Below are positions 49,528 through 60,566 of a DNA stretch of 64,000 nucleotides, piece by piece. The notes beneath the pieces are model-generated. The model was not told the DNA's origin. It did no database searches and was given only the letters and a program-made list of their open reading frames with translations. Made by a program: the position numbers and the translations under genes. Origin of the DNA: Tsukamurella sp. 8F (lineage in GTDB: Bacteria > Actinomycetota > Actinomycetes > Mycobacteriales > Mycobacteriaceae); assembly GCF_029167375.1 (NCBI RefSeq), contig NZ_JARFTP010000006.1, positions 124,001 to 188,000 of the forward strand, in the 5' to 3' direction. The first letter of the stretch is position 1. Each line of letters begins with the position of its first letter.

Positions 49528-50810
49528 AACCCGATCTCAGCGCATTCGGCCGGGACCCGCTGTGGCTCGTCGTCGCCAAGTGCATCCTCATCTTCGGCTT
49601 CCTCGTCGTCACGGTGCTGGTCGCGATCCTCGCCGAGCGGAAGGTCATGGCGCGCATGCAGGGCCGGCTCGGCCCGAACCGCGTCGGGCCGTTCGGGGCG
49701 CTGCAGTCGCTGGCGGACGGCATCAAGCTGGCGCTCAAGGAGGGCATCACGCCTGCCGGCGTGGACCGCCTCGTCTACACCCTCGCGCCGATCATCGCGA
49801 CGATCCCCGCGTTCCTGGCGTTCGCGGTCATCCCGTTCGGCCCTGAGGTGTCGGTGTTCGGCACGCGGACACCGTTGCAGCTCACCGACTTCCCCGTCGC
49901 GGTGTTGTATGTGCTCGCGGTGACGTCCATCGGCGTGTATGGGATCGTCCTCGCCGGATGGAGCTCGGGCTCCACGTACCCGCTGCTCGGCGGACTGCGC
50001 TCGACCGCGCAGGTGATCAGCTACGAGGTCGCGATGGGACTGTCGTTCGCAGCGGTCTTCCTGTACGCGCGCACCATGTCTACGTCGGGCATCGTTGCGG
50101 CACAGCAGCATCGGTGGTTCATCGTACTGCTCCTCCCCTCGTTCCTCGTATACGTGGTCTCGATGGTGGGCGAGACGAACCGCGCGCCGTTCGACCTCCC
50201 TGAGGCCGAGGGAGAGCTGGTCGGTGGCTTCCACACCGAGTACAGCTCGCTCAAGTTCGCGATGTTCATGCTCGCCGAGTACGTGAACATGACAACGGTG
50301 TCCGCGCTGGCCACCACGATGTTCCTGGGCGGTTGGCGCGCCCCGTTCCCGATCAGTCTGTGGGCGGGCGCCAACAGCGGCTGGTGGCCGGTGCTGTGGT
50401 TCGTCGTCAAGGTGTGGGCGTTCCTGTTCTTCTTCATCCTGCTCCGTACCACGCTGCCCCGCCTGCGCTACGACCAGTTCATGCGGTTCGGCTGGCAGGT
50501 CCTCATCCCCACCGCGCTGCTCTGGATAGTCGTCACCGGGGTGGTGGAGACGTTGTCCGCGGGCGGGACCGACACCGCGTGGATCGCCCCGATCGTGTCG
50601 CTCGTGTTCACGCTCGCGCTGCTCGGGATCATGGCGTGGCGCCACCGGCGTCAGCAGGAACCGTCTGAGCGTCCGGACCCAGGACGATTCTCGGTCCCGT
50701 TCGATCCCATGGCCGGGGGATTCCCTGTGCCGCCGCTGCCGGGTCAACACCTGCCCGGCGACACCGCGCCCGATGCGGTAGGCGCGATCCCGGCCGGAAA
50801 GGAGAAATGA
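49524..50810 (+). CDS. nuoH: NADH-quinone oxidoreductase subunit H
   Basis: 428 residues with eight or nine transmembrane helices; part of the quinone entry channel. Signatures: [35 protein letters not shown], and [39 protein letters not shown]. The C-terminal tail (about 378-428) is Pro-rich and hydrophilic, longer than in E. coli but common in actinobacteria. GTG at 49524 is coupled to nuoG; stop overlaps nuoI ATG. Confidence 0.97.
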   Translation: MKPDLSAFGRDPLWLVVAKCILIFGFLVVTVLVAILAERKVMARMQGRLGPNRVGPFGALQSLADGIKLALKEGITPAGVDRLVYTLAPIIATIPAFLAFAVIPFGPEVSVFGTRTPLQLTDFPVAVLYVLAVTSIGVYGIVLAGWSSGSTYPLLGGLRSTAQVISYEVAMGLSFAAVFLYARTMSTSGIVAAQQHRWFIVLLLPSFLVYVVSMVGETNRAPFDLPEAEGELVGGFHTEYSSLKFAMFMLAEYVNMTTVSALATTMFLGGWRAPFPISLWAGANSGWWPVLWFVVKVWAFLFFFILLRTTLPRLRYDQFMRFGWQVLIPTALLWIVVTGVVETLSAGGTDTAWIAPIVSLVFTLALLGIMAWRHRRQQEPSERPDPGRFSVPFDPMAGGFPVPPLPGQHLPGDTAPDAVGAIPAGKEK

Positions 50811-51328
50811 CGATGCCGGATCCACTCGGTCTCGCCGGATTCGGCGTGACGCTCGGGACGATGTTCCGCAAACCGGTCACGACGCAGTATCCGGAGCAGC
50901 GACAGCCGACCGCGCCGCGGTTCCACGGCCGTCATCAGCTCAACCGGTATGCCGACGGCCTGGAGAAGTGCATCGGCTGCGAGTTGTGCGCGTGGTCCTG
51001 CCCGGCCGACGCGATCTACGTCGAGGGCGACGACAATCCCTCGCCGGACGCCGGGGGTGAGCACTACTCCCCCGGTGAGCGCTACGGTCGCGTGTACCAG
51101 ATCAACTATCTCCGCTGCATCGGTTGCGGCCTGTGCGTCGAGGCCTGCCCGACGCGCGCCCTCACGATGACCGACGATTACCAGCTGGTCGACGACAACC
51201 GCTCAGACCTCATCTACGACAAGGACGACCTACTCGCCCCGCTCGAGCATGGACAGGAGGCGCCGCCGCACGCGATGCGGCCCGGCACGACCGCGGGAGA
51301 CTACTACCGCGGCGAGGTCGACTCGTGA
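50807..51328 (+). CDS. nuoI: NADH-quinone oxidoreductase subunit I
   Basis: 173 residues with two [4Fe-4S] clusters (N6a, N6b): [16 protein letters not shown] (Cys55, 58, 61, 65) and [16 protein letters not shown] (Cys104, 107, 110, 114). N-terminal amphipathic helix anchors it to the membrane arm. It starts ATGACGATG: ATG at 50807 overlaps the nuoH stop, while ATG at 50813 is another possible start. Standard length for actinobacteria. Confidence 0.97.
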   Translation: MTMPDPLGLAGFGVTLGTMFRKPVTTQYPEQRQPTAPRFHGRHQLNRYADGLEKCIGCELCAWSCPADAIYVEGDDNPSPDAGGEHYSPGERYGRVYQINYLRCIGCGLCVEACPTRALTMTDDYQLVDDNRSDLIYDKDDLLAPLEHGQEAPPHAMRPGTTAGDYYRGEVDS

Positions 51329-52059
51329 GCGGCGGCGAGCAGGCCGTGTTCTGGGTGGTGGCCGTGCTCGGTGTGACGTGCGCGATCGGTGTGGTCGCTG
51401 CATCGAAGGCCGTCTACTCCGCACTGTGCCTGGCCGCCACCATGATCCTGCTCGCCGCCGCGTACCTCGCACAGGGCGCCATGTTCCTCGGCGTCGTGCA
51501 GATAGTCGTCTACACGGGCGCCGTGATGATGCTCTTCCTGTTCGTGGTCATGCTGGTAGGCGTCTCGCAGGACGAGACCGACGGTGCGGGGCATTTGACG
51601 GAGGCACTACGCGGGCATCGTGTATCGGCGTCTGTCGTCGGTATCGCGTTGGGGTTGCTGCTGATCGGCCTCATCGCGCGGGCGACGGTGCACCCGGAGC
51701 CGCGAGGTCGCGATGTGGGAGGCGTCGAGTCGCTCGCCGAGCTGGTGTTCGTGCGGTACGTGTGGGCGTTCGAGCTGACGGCCGCGCTCCTCATCACCGC
51801 CACCGTCGGCGCCATGGCGCTCGCGCACCGCGAGAAGCTCACTGCTGCACTGAGTCAGCGGGAGCGCTCGATCCTGCGCTTCCGAGAGGGTCACCGCGCG
51901 ACCCCGCTCCCCAACCCGGGCGTGTACGCGCTGGGCAACTCCGTCGATCTGCCCGGCCGCCTGCCCGACGGAGCCCCAGCGCCGGACTCGGTCAACCGCA
52001 CGCTCACACCGCGAGAGCCGGGGCGACCTGTGGAGCCGGTCAGGAAGGAGCTCACGTGA
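51325..52059 (+). CDS. nuoJ: NADH-quinone oxidoreductase subunit J
   Basis: 244 residues. Five hydrophobic helices (about 8-165), including [25 protein letters not shown], the family core with the conserved Tyr-Thr-Gly-Ala. A long hydrophilic C-terminal tail (about 170-244) ending in PVRKELT is typical of actinobacterial NuoJ. GTG start; stop overlaps nuoK (GTGA). Confidence 0.95.
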   Translation: MSGGEQAVFWVVAVLGVTCAIGVVAASKAVYSALCLAATMILLAAAYLAQGAMFLGVVQIVVYTGAVMMLFLFVVMLVGVSQDETDGAGHLTEALRGHRVSASVVGIALGLLLIGLIARATVHPEPRGRDVGGVESLAELVFVRYVWAFELTAALLITATVGAMALAHREKLTAALSQRERSILRFREGHRATPLPNPGVYALGNSVDLPGRLPDGAPAPDSVNRTLTPREPGRPVEPVRKELT

Positions 52060-52355
52060 ATCCCGAGGCCTACTTGTACGTCTCCGCGCTGCTCTTCGCG
52101 ATCGGCGCCGCCGGGGTGCTCTTGCGCCGCAACGCCATCGTGGTCTTCATGTGCGTCGAGCTGATGCTCAACGCGACCAATCTCGCGCTGGTCACATTCG
52201 GCCGCATCCACGCCGACGCCACGGGCCAGGTGCTCGCGTTCTTCACGATGGTCGTCGCTGCCGCCGAGGTGGTGGTGGGGCTGGCGATCATCGTCGCGAT
52301 CTTCCGTGCCCGGCAGACGGTCTCGATCGACGACGGCGCCGAGATGCGGCACTGA
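52056..52355 (+). CDS. nuoK: NADH-quinone oxidoreductase subunit K
   Basis: 99 residues with three transmembrane helices. Glutamates needed for proton translocation are in [19 protein letters not shown] and the second helix region [16 protein letters not shown]. Short, standard length. Stop is followed by a 13-bp gap to nuoL, the only true gap in the operon. Confidence 0.96.
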   Translation: MNPEAYLYVSALLFAIGAAGVLLRRNAIVVFMCVELMLNATNLALVTFGRIHADATGQVLAFFTMVVAAAEVVVGLAIIVAIFRARQTVSIDDGAEMRH

Positions 52356-52368
52356 GAGGGGTCTACAC

Positions 52369-54246
52369 ATGAGCGCTCCCGTACTGCTGCCGCTGATCCC
52401 GTTGTGCGGTGCGGCGATCCTGCTGCTCGCCGGGCGTCGCACCGACCGGTGGGGTCACTGGCTCGGCCTGCTCGCGGCCGCGGCGTCGTTCGTCGTGGCA
52501 GCGGTCGCGTTCGCCCAGATGCTGGGGCGGTCGGGGAGCGCCCGCGGCGTCACGTCCGTCGCGTACACGTGGTTCTCCGGCTCCCGGATCCACGTCGAAC
52601 CGGCGCTGCGACTGGATCAGCTGTCGATCTGCTTCGCACTGTTGATCACCGGCGTCGGGACACTCATCCACGTGTACTCGGTGGGCTACATGGCCCACGA
52701 TCCGGGGCGACGTCGGTTCTTCGGGTACCTCAACCTGTTCCTCGCCGCGATGCTGGTTCTGGTGCTGGCGGACGACCTCGTAGCGCTCTACCTCGGTTGG
52801 GAGGGAGTGGGTCTCGCGTCCTATCTGCTGATCGGCTTCTGGCAGCGCAAGCCGTCCGCCGCGACAGCGGCCAAGAAGGCGTTCGTCGTCAACCGCGTGG
52901 GAGACATGGGGCTCGCACTCGCCGTCGCACTGGTGGTGGCGACGTTCGGCACCACCCGATTCGGCGAGTTCCTGCCACGCGTGGGTGAGGTGGGAGGCGG
53001 CACCGCCACCGCCCTCGGGCTCCTGTTGCTGCTCGCCGCTTGCGCGAAATCCGCGCAGGTGCCGCTGCAATCGTGGCTGGGCGATGCTATGGAGGGGCCT
53101 ACCCCCGTATCCGCGCTCATCCACGCCGCCACCATGGTCACGGCCGGCGTCTACCTCGTGGTGCGGTGCGGGCCGGTATACGAGGCGGCGCCCGTGGCCC
53201 GCGCCTTCGTGGTCGTCGTCGGCACGGTGACACTGCTGTACGGCGCGATCGTCGGCTGCGCCAAGGACGACATCAAGAAGGCGCTCGCGGCCTCCACCAT
53301 GAGCCAGATCGGATACATGATCCTCGCGGCGGGGCTCGGCCCGGCAGGATATGCGCTCGCGATCGCACATCTGTTGGCGCACGGGTGTTTCAAAGCCGGA
53401 CTGTTCCTCGGTGCGGGATCGGTCATGCACGGTATGAACGACGGTGTGGACATGCGGCGGTTCGGCGGCCTGCGGGCGTTCATGCCCGTCACCGCGATCA
53501 CATTCGGGCTGGGTTATCTCGCGATCATCGGAGTGCCCCCGCTATCCGGCTACTTCACCAAGGACGGGATCATCGAGGCCGCAATGGATTCGAGAGGAGG
53601 CTCGGGCATCGTCCTCGCGGCGGCCGCCATCCTGGGTGCCGGGATCACCGCCTTCTACATGACGCGTGTCATGGCGATGACCTTCTTCGGCGCGCGGCGC
53701 TGGGAGCCGGACGTCCACCCACACGAGTCGCCGTTCTCCATGACACTCCCGATGATCGTGCTCGCGGTGGGCAGCGTCGGAGCCGGTGCATTCATGATGC
53801 TGGGCGGGCGCCTCGAGCACTTCCTCGCGCCCGTCGTGGGCTCGCCCGGCGAGCACGGCGAGGCGGTCGCACCCGCGTGGGTTGTGACGGCGATCGTGCT
53901 GGTGACCGTCGTGGTCGGCATCGCGATCGCACTACTCGCCACGCGCAGCGTCCCCGAGACACCCCCGGCCCGTGTCGGTCCGCTCACTGCCGCCGCCCGC
54001 GCGGACCTCTACCAGGAGTCTCTGAACCACAACGTCTTCGAGCGGGGCGGGCTCGCCCTCACGTCGGCGCTCACATTCGCGGACCGCACGATCATCGGCG
54101 GCGCCGTCGACGCCGTGCCCGTCGCGGTGCACGCCGCCTCGGACGGCGTCCGACGCTGGCAGACCGGCTATGTCCGCGGGTACGCGGCGACGATGGTGGT
54201 CGGCATCGTGCTGCTCGCCGGCGCCGTCGCGATCGGGGTCGCATGA
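52369..54246 (+). CDS. nuoL: NADH-quinone oxidoreductase subunit L
   Basis: 625 residues; antiporter-like subunit at the distal end of the membrane arm, with about 16 helices. Conserved: [92 protein letters not shown] (Lys and Trp of the antiporter family); [18 protein letters not shown]-terminal amphipathic lateral helix (about 520-560). ATG at 52369 has GAGAGGGG upstream and is reinitiated by its own ribosome binding site. Overlaps nuoM (ATGA). Confidence 0.97.
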   Translation: MSAPVLLPLIPLCGAAILLLAGRRTDRWGHWLGLLAAAASFVVAAVAFAQMLGRSGSARGVTSVAYTWFSGSRIHVEPALRLDQLSICFALLITGVGTLIHVYSVGYMAHDPGRRRFFGYLNLFLAAMLVLVLADDLVALYLGWEGVGLASYLLIGFWQRKPSAATAAKKAFVVNRVGDMGLALAVALVVATFGTTRFGEFLPRVGEVGGGTATALGLLLLLAACAKSAQVPLQSWLGDAMEGPTPVSALIHAATMVTAGVYLVVRCGPVYEAAPVARAFVVVVGTVTLLYGAIVGCAKDDIKKALAASTMSQIGYMILAAGLGPAGYALAIAHLLAHGCFKAGLFLGAGSVMHGMNDGVDMRRFGGLRAFMPVTAITFGLGYLAIIGVPPLSGYFTKDGIIEAAMDSRGGSGIVLAAAAILGAGITAFYMTRVMAMTFFGARRWEPDVHPHESPFSMTLPMIVLAVGSVGAGAFMMLGGRLEHFLAPVVGSPGEHGEAVAPAWVVTAIVLVTVVVGIAIALLATRSVPETPPARVGPLTAAARADLYQESLNHNVFERGGLALTSALTFADRTIIGGAVDAVPVAVHAASDGVRRWQTGYVRGYAATMVVGIVLLAGAVAIGVA

Positions 54247-55748
54247 GCATGCCGTGGCTGACGCTGGTGTGGGCTGTCCCCGCGGTCGGTGCGGTGCTCG
54301 CTGCCGCCGTACCGCGTGCGGCGCGCGCCGTCGGCTACGTGGCGACAGTGGCGGCGCTCGCGATCTCCGTCGGGCTGGCGTGCGCGTTCGACGGTGGTTG
54401 GCAGTTCACCGAATCCCACCGTTGGATGCCCGCCTTCGGAGCCGGCTACCGCCTGGGGCTCGACGGTGTCGGTCTCGTCCTGGTGGTCTTGACGGCCGCA
54501 CTCACCCCGATCCTGCTGCTAGCCTCGACGCCCGAGAAGGGCCGTCGCACAGCGGTGTACACGGCCCTGACGCTCGCGACCGAGGCGATGGTGCTGCTGT
54601 CCTTCGTCACCACCGATGTACTGGTCTTCTACCTCGTCTTCGAGGCCATGCTGATCCCCCTCTACTTCCTCATCAGCGGGTTCGGCGGCACCCCGAGCGA
54701 CGAGACCGAGGAGCCCCGCGCCGCCGACGCCGAGCGCTCCCGCGCAGCGGTGCGGTTCCTGCTCTACAACCTGGCCGGCGGCCTCGTCATGCTCGCGGCG
54801 GTCGTCGGCCTGTACTCGACGGCGCACACGTTCGACCTGCATGCGCTCGCGACGGGCGTGAACGCCGGTGCTGCGCAGGACCTGATGTTCCTCGGCTTCC
54901 TGTTCGCGTTCGCCGTGAAAGCGCCGCTGTGGCCGCTGCACTCGTGGCTGCCGCGCGCCGCCGTACAGTCGACGCCGCCGACCGCGGTGCTGATGATGGC
55001 GCTGGTGGACAAGGTCGGCACGTTCGGCATGCTGCGCTACTGCCTGACGCTGTTCCCGGACGCGTCCGCGAGGTTCGCACCGTGGGTGGGCGCACTCGCT
55101 GTGATCGGGATCGTCTACGGCGCCGTCCTGGCGATCGCGCAGACGGACGTCATGGCGCTGATCGCCTATACCTCGATCTCCCACTTCGGCTTCATCATCC
55201 TCGGAGTCTTCGCAGGAACCGGTGACGCGCAGGCCGGTTCGGTGCTGTACATGGTGAATCACGGCGTCGCCACGGCGGCGCTGTTCCTCGCCGCGGGCTA
55301 TCTCGCCGGGAGACGTGGAAGCCGCCGCATCGCCGACTTCGGCGGCGTGTGGCAGCTGGCGCCCCGGTTCGGTGCCGTGTTCCTGATCGCCGGCCTGGCG
55401 ACGCTGTCGCTACCCGGCCTGGGGCCCTTCGTATCCGAGCTCATGGTGGTCGTGGGCACCTACCAGCGCTGGGTCGTCGCGGCAGTGGTCGCAGTGAGCG
55501 CCCTCGTACTGTCGGCACTGTATGTGCTGTGGGTGTATCAGCGGATGTTCACGGGTGAACCGCCGGATCCCGTTCGGGACGATGTCACCGATGCGCGTCC
55601 ACGTGAGCTCGTCGTGCTCGTCCCGCTGGTCGCCGCCGTCTTCGTGCTCGGCGTCTATCCCCGCCCCGCGCTGGACGTCATCAACCCGGCCGTCGTGTCG
55701 ACGTCCACTCAGGGGTCGTCCACGCAGCCGCAGGCGGTGCACCGATGA
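54243..55748 (+). CDS. nuoM: NADH-quinone oxidoreductase subunit M
   Basis: 501 residues; antiporter-like subunit with about 14 helices. Conserved core: [65 protein letters not shown] (Lys in helix 8), and [18 protein letters not shown]. The Glu in [11 protein letters not shown] is the proton-channel residue. C-terminus is hydrophilic and Ser/Thr-rich. Stop overlaps nuoN (ATGA). Confidence 0.97.
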   Translation: MSMPWLTLVWAVPAVGAVLAAAVPRAARAVGYVATVAALAISVGLACAFDGGWQFTESHRWMPAFGAGYRLGLDGVGLVLVVLTAALTPILLLASTPEKGRRTAVYTALTLATEAMVLLSFVTTDVLVFYLVFEAMLIPLYFLISGFGGTPSDETEEPRAADAERSRAAVRFLLYNLAGGLVMLAAVVGLYSTAHTFDLHALATGVNAGAAQDLMFLGFLFAFAVKAPLWPLHSWLPRAAVQSTPPTAVLMMALVDKVGTFGMLRYCLTLFPDASARFAPWVGALAVIGIVYGAVLAIAQTDVMALIAYTSISHFGFIILGVFAGTGDAQAGSVLYMVNHGVATAALFLAAGYLAGRRGSRRIADFGGVWQLAPRFGAVFLIAGLATLSLPGLGPFVSELMVVVGTYQRWVVAAVVAVSALVLSALYVLWVYQRMFTGEPPDPVRDDVTDARPRELVVLVPLVAAVFVLGVYPRPALDVINPAVVSTSTQGSSTQPQAVHR

Positions 55749-57166
55749 GCACCTCCATCGCCTACGGGCAACTCAGCCCCATGCTCATCGTGTTCGGCGC
55801 CGCCGTCGTCGGAATCCTGGTGGAGGCCTTCGCCCCCCGTAAGGCGCGGGCATCGGCGCACGCCGTACTGGCGGTGGCGGCGGTGGTCGCGGCCTTCATC
55901 GCGCTGCTACTCACCGACCATCGATCGCCTGCCGCTGCGGTGGGCGGTTCCGTCGCCGTCGACGGCCTGGCCGCCGCGATCCAGGGCATCCTGCTGGTGT
56001 CCGCGCTACCCGCGCTCGCGCTCATGCTGCGTCGGGACGCGGATCTCACGCACACCGAGGTCGTGCCGCTCACGATGTTCGCGCTCGGCGGCATGATGGC
56101 ATTCGCGTCGGCGCAAGACCTCCTGACGCTGTTCGTTGCCCTCGAGGTGTTCTCCCTGCCGCTGTATCTGATGTGCGCACTCGCTGCGCGGCGGCGCAGG
56201 CTCTCCCAGGAGGCGGCGCTGAAGTACTTCCTGCTGGGCGCCTTCTCGTCGGCCGTGCTGCTGTTCGGCGTGGCACTGTGGTTCGGAGGCACCGGTTCGG
56301 TGTCGCTCACCGACCACGTCGTGCGCGAACCGATGGGCACTGCGGCCGCAGCGCTGATCGGCGTAGGACTCCTGTTCAAAGTCGGCGCGGTGCCGTTCCA
56401 TTCGTGGGTGCCCGACGTGTACCAGGGTGCGCCGACGCCGGTGACGGCATTCATGGCCGCCGCGACCAAGGTCGCAGCGTTCGGGGCGCTGCTCCGCGTC
56501 ACGATGGTCGGCCTCGAGGCGCTCGATTGGCGGCCCGTCATCGCGGTGGTGGCCGTGCTGACGCTCGCCGTCGGCTCCGTCGCCGCCGTGACCCAGACGG
56601 ATGTCAAACGCCTGCTCGCGTATTCGGCCATCGCGCACAGCGGCTTCCTGCTCGTCGGCGTCTTCGCGGGCACCAGCCGCGGCATCGAGTCCGTGTGCTT
56701 CTACCTCGTCGTGTACTCACTCTCGACGATCGGCGCGTTCGCGATCGCCTCCGTCGTGCGTGACTCCCGCGGCGAGGTCGGCGACCTGGACCGGTGGGCC
56801 GGGCTCGGACGCCGTAGCCCCTGGCTCGCCGCCGCGATGGCTCTGTTTCTTCTCGCATTCGCCGGGATCCCGCTCACCAGTGGGTTCGCGGCGAAGTTCG
56901 GCGTATTCGCAGCGGCGGCCGAACACGGTGGCGTGTGGCTGGTCGTGATCGGCGTGGTCGCGAGCGCGGTCGCCGCGGTCTTCTACATCCGCGTCGTCGT
57001 CACGATGTACTTCTCCCCGGAACCGGAGTTCGCCCCCGACCGGCCGGACGTGGGCCGCTGGGCGGGGTTCGCGATCGTCCTGGGGGCGGCGTCCGTCGTC
57101 GTGCTCGGCCTGTACCCGCAACCCCTCATCGATCTCTTCAGCGGTCTATCCCTCGTCGGCCGCTGA
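55745..57166 (+). CDS. nuoN: NADH-quinone oxidoreductase subunit N
   Basis: 473 residues; third antiporter-like subunit. Motifs: LLTLFVALEVFSLPLYLMCAL, KVGAVPFHSWVPDVYQGAPTPVTAFMAAATKVAAFGALLR (Lys pair), AYSAIAHSGFLLVGVFAG, and the FAGIPLTSGFAAKFGVFAAA region. Standard length. Last gene of the nuo operon. 125 bp separate it from ndh. Confidence 0.97.
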   Translation: MSTSIAYGQLSPMLIVFGAAVVGILVEAFAPRKARASAHAVLAVAAVVAAFIALLLTDHRSPAAAVGGSVAVDGLAAAIQGILLVSALPALALMLRRDADLTHTEVVPLTMFALGGMMAFASAQDLLTLFVALEVFSLPLYLMCALAARRRRLSQEAALKYFLLGAFSSAVLLFGVALWFGGTGSVSLTDHVVREPMGTAAAALIGVGLLFKVGAVPFHSWVPDVYQGAPTPVTAFMAAATKVAAFGALLRVTMVGLEALDWRPVIAVVAVLTLAVGSVAAVTQTDVKRLLAYSAIAHSGFLLVGVFAGTSRGIESVCFYLVVYSLSTIGAFAIASVVRDSRGEVGDLDRWAGLGRRSPWLAAAMALFLLAFAGIPLTSGFAAKFGVFAAAAEHGGVWLVVIGVVASAVAAVFYIRVVVTMYFSPEPEFAPDRPDVGRWAGFAIVLGAASVVVLGLYPQPLIDLFSGLSLVGR

Positions 57167-57291
57167 CCGCACGCCGGGGGGTGGACCGCGGACGACCGGT
57201 ACGTGACGTTTCGGCAGATCCCCTACCCCACCGCTGGTTGGGCACGTATGTTCAATGCCGTCTGCGCCCTGTCGAGAGTGAAGGAAACCCG
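57167..57291 (+). promoter_or_regulatory. Intergenic region nuoN-ndh with possible own promoter
   Basis: 125 bp. TATGTT (57247-57252) is a fair -10 candidate, giving a start near 57259 and a leader of about 33 nt. No convincing -35. No terminator hairpin is evident after nuoN, so ndh may also be expressed by readthrough from the nuo operon. Confidence 0.4.
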
Positions 57292-58686
57292 ATGACCGTT
57301 TCAGCATCGACCAACAAGCACCGTGTCGTCGTCATCGGCTCGGGATTCGGCGGGCTCACCGCCGTGCAGTCGTTGAAGAAGGCGGACGTGCAGGTCACGA
57401 TGGTGTCGCGGACCACCACCCACCTGTTCCAGCCGCTGCTGTACCAGGTCGCGACCGGCATCCTGTCCGAGGGCGAGATCGCTCCCACCACCCGCCTCGT
57501 GCTGCGAAACCAGAAGAACGCCGAGGTATTGCTGGGAGACGTCACCGCCATCGACCTCGAGGCCCAGACAGTCACGTCCAAGCTGATGAGCATGGAGACG
57601 GTGCTGCAGTACGACAGCCTGATCGTGGCCGCCGGAGCGCAGCAGTCCTACTTCGGCAACGACCAGTTCGCGACGTACGCACCAGGAATGAAGACGATCG
57701 ACGACGCTCTCGAGCTGCGCGGGCGCATCCTCGGCGCGTTCGAGGCCGCCGAGGTCACGACCGATCCCGCCGAGCGCGAGCGGCGCCTCACCTTCGTCGT
57801 CATCGGCGCCGGCCCGACCGGCGTCGAGCTCGCCGGGCAGATCGCCGAGCTGGCCGAGCGCACGCTGCGTGGCGCGTTCCGCACCATCAAGCCGTCGGAA
57901 TGCCGGGTGATCCTCATGGATGCCGCGCCCGCGGTGCTGGCGCCGATGGGACCCAAGCTCGGTAAGGCGGCGCAGGAGCGGCTGGAGAAGCTCGGCGTGG
58001 AGATCCAGCTCAACGCCATGGTCACGAACGTCGATTACCAGGGCATCACCGTCAAGGACTCCGGCGGCGACGAGCGTCGCATCGAGTGCGCCTGCAAGGT
58101 GTGGTCCGCCGGCGTGCAGGCCAACCCGCTCGGCAAGCTGGTCGCCGACCAGTCCGATGGCACCGAGGTGGACCGGGCCGGGCGCGTGGTAGTCGAGCCC
58201 GACTTGACGGTCAAGGGCCATCCGAACGTGTTCGTCGTAGGCGATCTGATGGCCGTGAAGGGTGTGCCGGGTATGGCCCAGGGCGCCATCCAGGGCGCGA
58301 AGTATGCGACCGGCGTGATCAAGAAGACGGTGGCCGGCGAGGACGATCCGCGCACACGCAAGCCGTTCAAGTACTTCGACAAGGGCAGCATGGCGACGGT
58401 GTCGCGGTTCGACGCCGTGATGAAGGTCGGGAAGATCGAGATGTCCGGCTTCCTGGCCTGGCTGGGTTGGCTCCTGCTGCACCTCGTATACCTGGTCGGC
58501 TACAAGAACCGCGTGTCGACGGTGCTGAACTGGCTGATCACGTTCTCCGGCTCCGGTCGCGGCCAGATGGCCATCACGAGCCAGATGATCTACGCCCGCA
58601 CCGCGATGGAGCGCCTCGAATCCCAGCGCCGCCAGGACGCGCTCGCAGCCGCCGAGGCCGCCGACGAGGGCGAGAAGCGGGCGTAG
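57292..58686 (+). CDS. ndh: Type II NADH dehydrogenase
   Basis: 464 residues, non-proton-pumping NADH:menaquinone oxidoreductase. FAD fold: HRVVVIGSGFGGLTAVQSL; NADH fold: LTFVVIGAGPTGVELAGQIAELAERTLRG; FAD-binding end: VFVVGDLMAVKGVPGMAQGAIQGAKYATGVI. The C-terminal region (about 375-440) has KMSGFLAWLGWLLLHLVYLVGYKNR-like hydrophobic-basic membrane-anchoring segments (here EMSGFLAWLGWLLLHLVYLV). Length matches M. tuberculosis Ndh. ATG at 57292 has AAGGAAACCCG upstream. Encoded directly behind nuo, giving alternative routes of NADH oxidation. Confidence 0.95.
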   Translation: MTVSASTNKHRVVVIGSGFGGLTAVQSLKKADVQVTMVSRTTTHLFQPLLYQVATGILSEGEIAPTTRLVLRNQKNAEVLLGDVTAIDLEAQTVTSKLMSMETVLQYDSLIVAAGAQQSYFGNDQFATYAPGMKTIDDALELRGRILGAFEAAEVTTDPAERERRLTFVVIGAGPTGVELAGQIAELAERTLRGAFRTIKPSECRVILMDAAPAVLAPMGPKLGKAAQERLEKLGVEIQLNAMVTNVDYQGITVKDSGGDERRIECACKVWSAGVQANPLGKLVADQSDGTEVDRAGRVVVEPDLTVKGHPNVFVVGDLMAVKGVPGMAQGAIQGAKYATGVIKKTVAGEDDPRTRKPFKYFDKGSMATVSRFDAVMKVGKIEMSGFLAWLGWLLLHLVYLVGYKNRVSTVLNWLITFSGSGRGQMAITSQMIYARTAMERLESQRRQDALAAAEAADEGEKRA

Positions 58687-58694
58687 CCGCTACG
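58682..58694. terminator. Palindrome spanning the convergent ndh and lpqU stops
   Basis: CGTAG-CCG-CTACG contains both stop codons (TAG 58684-58686 on plus, TAG on minus read from CTA at 58690-58692). Only a 5-bp stem, so a weak terminator at best. The genes are three bases apart. Confidence 0.35.
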
Positions 58695-59445
58695 GCTGCA
58701 CGTTCACCGAGTACGCCGCGGCCCGGTCGCGGACGTCGAGGACGTAGCTCATCGAGTTGTTGTAGACCATGACAGCCTTCTCCCAGCCCTCGGCTGTGGT
58801 GAGATCGCCGCCGGAATAGCAGAGGTAGCGGGCGGCGGTGAGCGCGGCGTCGTCGATGTTGTCCGGGTTCGGCTTCTTGTCCCCGTTGGCGTCGACGCCG
58901 AAGCGCGCCCACGTCTCGGGTATGAACTGGAACGGCCCCATCGCGGTATCGAATTGCGGGTTCGGGTTGTGCGGATCGGTGCCCGACGACTCGATCTTGC
59001 GATTTCCGTTGGTGCCGTCGAGGGGGACGCCTCGGATCGGCGGTGACACGTCGCCGTTGGGTGCGATCTTCGCGCCGTGGTACGTGCCGTGCTTGCTCTC
59101 GACCGCAGCGATCCCCGCGAGGGTCGTCCACCCGATGCCGCAGCCCGGGTTGCTCTGCCGCATCGCCTCGGCGGCGTTGCCGTATGCCTCGAGCGCGAGA
59201 AGCGGGATACCCGTCGACTCGCTGATCGGAGTCGCCCACGTCCTCAGCAGATCGGCGGTGCGGCCCGGACCGTTGACATCGATGTACGGGACGGGCTTGC
59301 CGGGCCCGGGCGGGATGCCCTGCGGGATCTGCACTCTGGGCCCCATGACTCCGCAACCCGCGAGCGCCGCGACGAGCGCCGCGGAGGTCGCGACAACGAG
59401 GTGTCGCCCGGCGCGCGTACGCCGGGCCCGAGGCTGCATCGTCAC
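58690..59445 (-). CDS. lpqU: LpqU-like lytic transglycosylase lipoprotein
   Basis: 251 residues. Signal peptide with lipobox LAALAGC (about 24-31), then an SLT domain: NPGCGIGWTTLAGIAAVESKHGTY (catalytic Glu in the VESKHG motif), GPFQFIPETWARFG (conserved after the active site), and DNIDDAALTAARYLCY. Predicted to cleave peptidoglycan at the outer face of the membrane. GTG at 59445 overlaps the mazG stop (GTGA), so mazG and lpqU are coupled. In M. tuberculosis Rv1022 follows mazG and mfd the same way, then eno; here ndh converges. Confidence 0.9.
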   Translation of the reverse strand: MTMQPRARRTRAGRHLVVATSAALVAALAGCGVMGPRVQIPQGIPPGPGKPVPYIDVNGPGRTADLLRTWATPISESTGIPLLALEAYGNAAEAMRQSNPGCGIGWTTLAGIAAVESKHGTYHGAKIAPNGDVSPPIRGVPLDGTNGNRKIESSGTDPHNPNPQFDTAMGPFQFIPETWARFGVDANGDKKPNPDNIDDAALTAARYLCYSGGDLTTAEGWEKAVMVYNNSMSYVLDVRDRAAAYSVNVQP

Positions 59446-60566
59446 TTCTTCTTCGAACTCTTCTTCTTCGAGCGGCCGTCCGTACGTTCGGCCGCGGTGT
59501 CGTCCGGACTGTCCGGGTCGCCGGTCTCGCTCATCGAGTCGTCGCCGGCGGACTCGGCGTTACCGGAATCAACGCCCGAACCGCCCTGCGAGGTTCCAGG
59601 CTCGGCTTGCGCACCGCCGGGGCCCGCCCACGCGGCCGCCCAGTCCTCGGCCACTCCGGACTGCATCAGCTGCTCGGCCGAGCGGACGCGGTCCATCAGC
59701 CGCAGCACCGCGGTGCGGTACGTGACCTCGGGGAATGCGAACTCGTCGGCGGGATCGATGCGCAGGCTGCGGACGTCGTCCGGCACCAGCTCCGCGGGGA
59801 AGCCCGCGGTTCGCAGCCGCTCGAAGACCTTCTGCGCGAGCGCCAACGCGGGCTGGGCGACGACGATGCCGTCCAGGCACGACGGGGCCTCGTCCCCGCG
59901 GTCGGCGTCATGCTCGCGCTCGGCGGCCTTCTGCCGCTCCCAGTTGGCTGCCTGTGTGGCCACGTCGATGGTGGCGCCCGAGCCGAGGTGCGGGGTTCGG
60001 CGGCGCACCTTCTCGGTAAGAGTGCGCGCGACGTCGTCGACGTCGAACGGATGGTCGGGTTCGTCCTGTGCGATCCGGGTCTGGAACACGACCTGCAGTA
60101 GCAGGTCGCCGAGCTCGGAGCGCAGCCCGTCCTGCGCGGCGGCTGCCGCGGCCGAACCGGGCGCCGCGTCCCCGAGCCGCTGGACCGCGTCGACCAGTTC
60201 GTACGTCTCCTCGATGAGGAAGCGCAGCAGGCTGGCGTGCGTCTGCCGGGACTCCCACGGCCCCTCGGTACGCAGTCGGTCGATGAGCGCGACGGTGTCC
60301 AGAACCGCCAATCCCGCGGGCGCCGGCGCGGCCACGAGGCGGTGGCCGCCGCGCAGCAGCGCGGCGACGTCGGGATGGTCTACGTCGGTGGTGAGAACGG
60401 CCGCATCCGGCTCGACCGTAGGGCCGAAGAGCGGCTGTGCGCCCGGCATGTTCCAGGCGAGCCGCACCGGCAGCTCCTCGGTGTAGTACACGGCGCCGCC
60501 AAGATGCGGCAGGGCCTCCACCGGGAGCAGCGTCGGCAGCGCTGCGTTGAGCCGGATCACCGTCAC
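59442..60566 (-). CDS. mazG: Nucleoside triphosphate pyrophosphohydrolase MazG
   Basis: 374 residues. N-terminal region (about 1-90) lacks a recognised fold. MazG-type domain: [36 protein letters not shown] (E-E-x-x-E metal ligands), then [16 protein letters not shown] (E-x-x-D), and [10 protein letters not shown]. It hydrolyses damaged or non-canonical NTPs to NMPs. After about 330 there is a low-complexity tail rich in Ser, Gly and Asp and ending KKKSSKKK, longer than in many MazG proteins. GTG at 60566 overlaps the mfd stop (GTGA). Confidence 0.93.
   Translation of the reverse strand: MTVIRLNAALPTLLPVEALPHLGGAVYYTEELPVRLAWNMPGAQPLFGPTVEPDAAVLTTDVDHPDVAALLRGGHRLVAAPAPAGLAVLDTVALIDRLRTEGPWESRQTHASLLRFLIEETYELVDAVQRLGDAAPGSAAAAAAQDGLRSELGDLLLQVVFQTRIAQDEPDHPFDVDDVARTLTEKVRRRTPHLGSGATIDVATQAANWERQKAAEREHDADRGDEAPSCLDGIVVAQPALALAQKVFERLRTAGFPAELVPDDVRSLRIDPADEFAFPEVTYRTAVLRLMDRVRSAEQLMQSGVAEDWAAAWAGPGGAQAEPGTSQGGSGVDSGNAESAGDDSMSETGDPDSPDDTAAERTDGRSKKKSSKKK

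Noticed and set aside
49509-50825. Long minus-strand frame opposite nuoH
   Set aside because: Antisense to nuoH, rich in Arg/Glu/His and without a domain; an artefact of codon bias.
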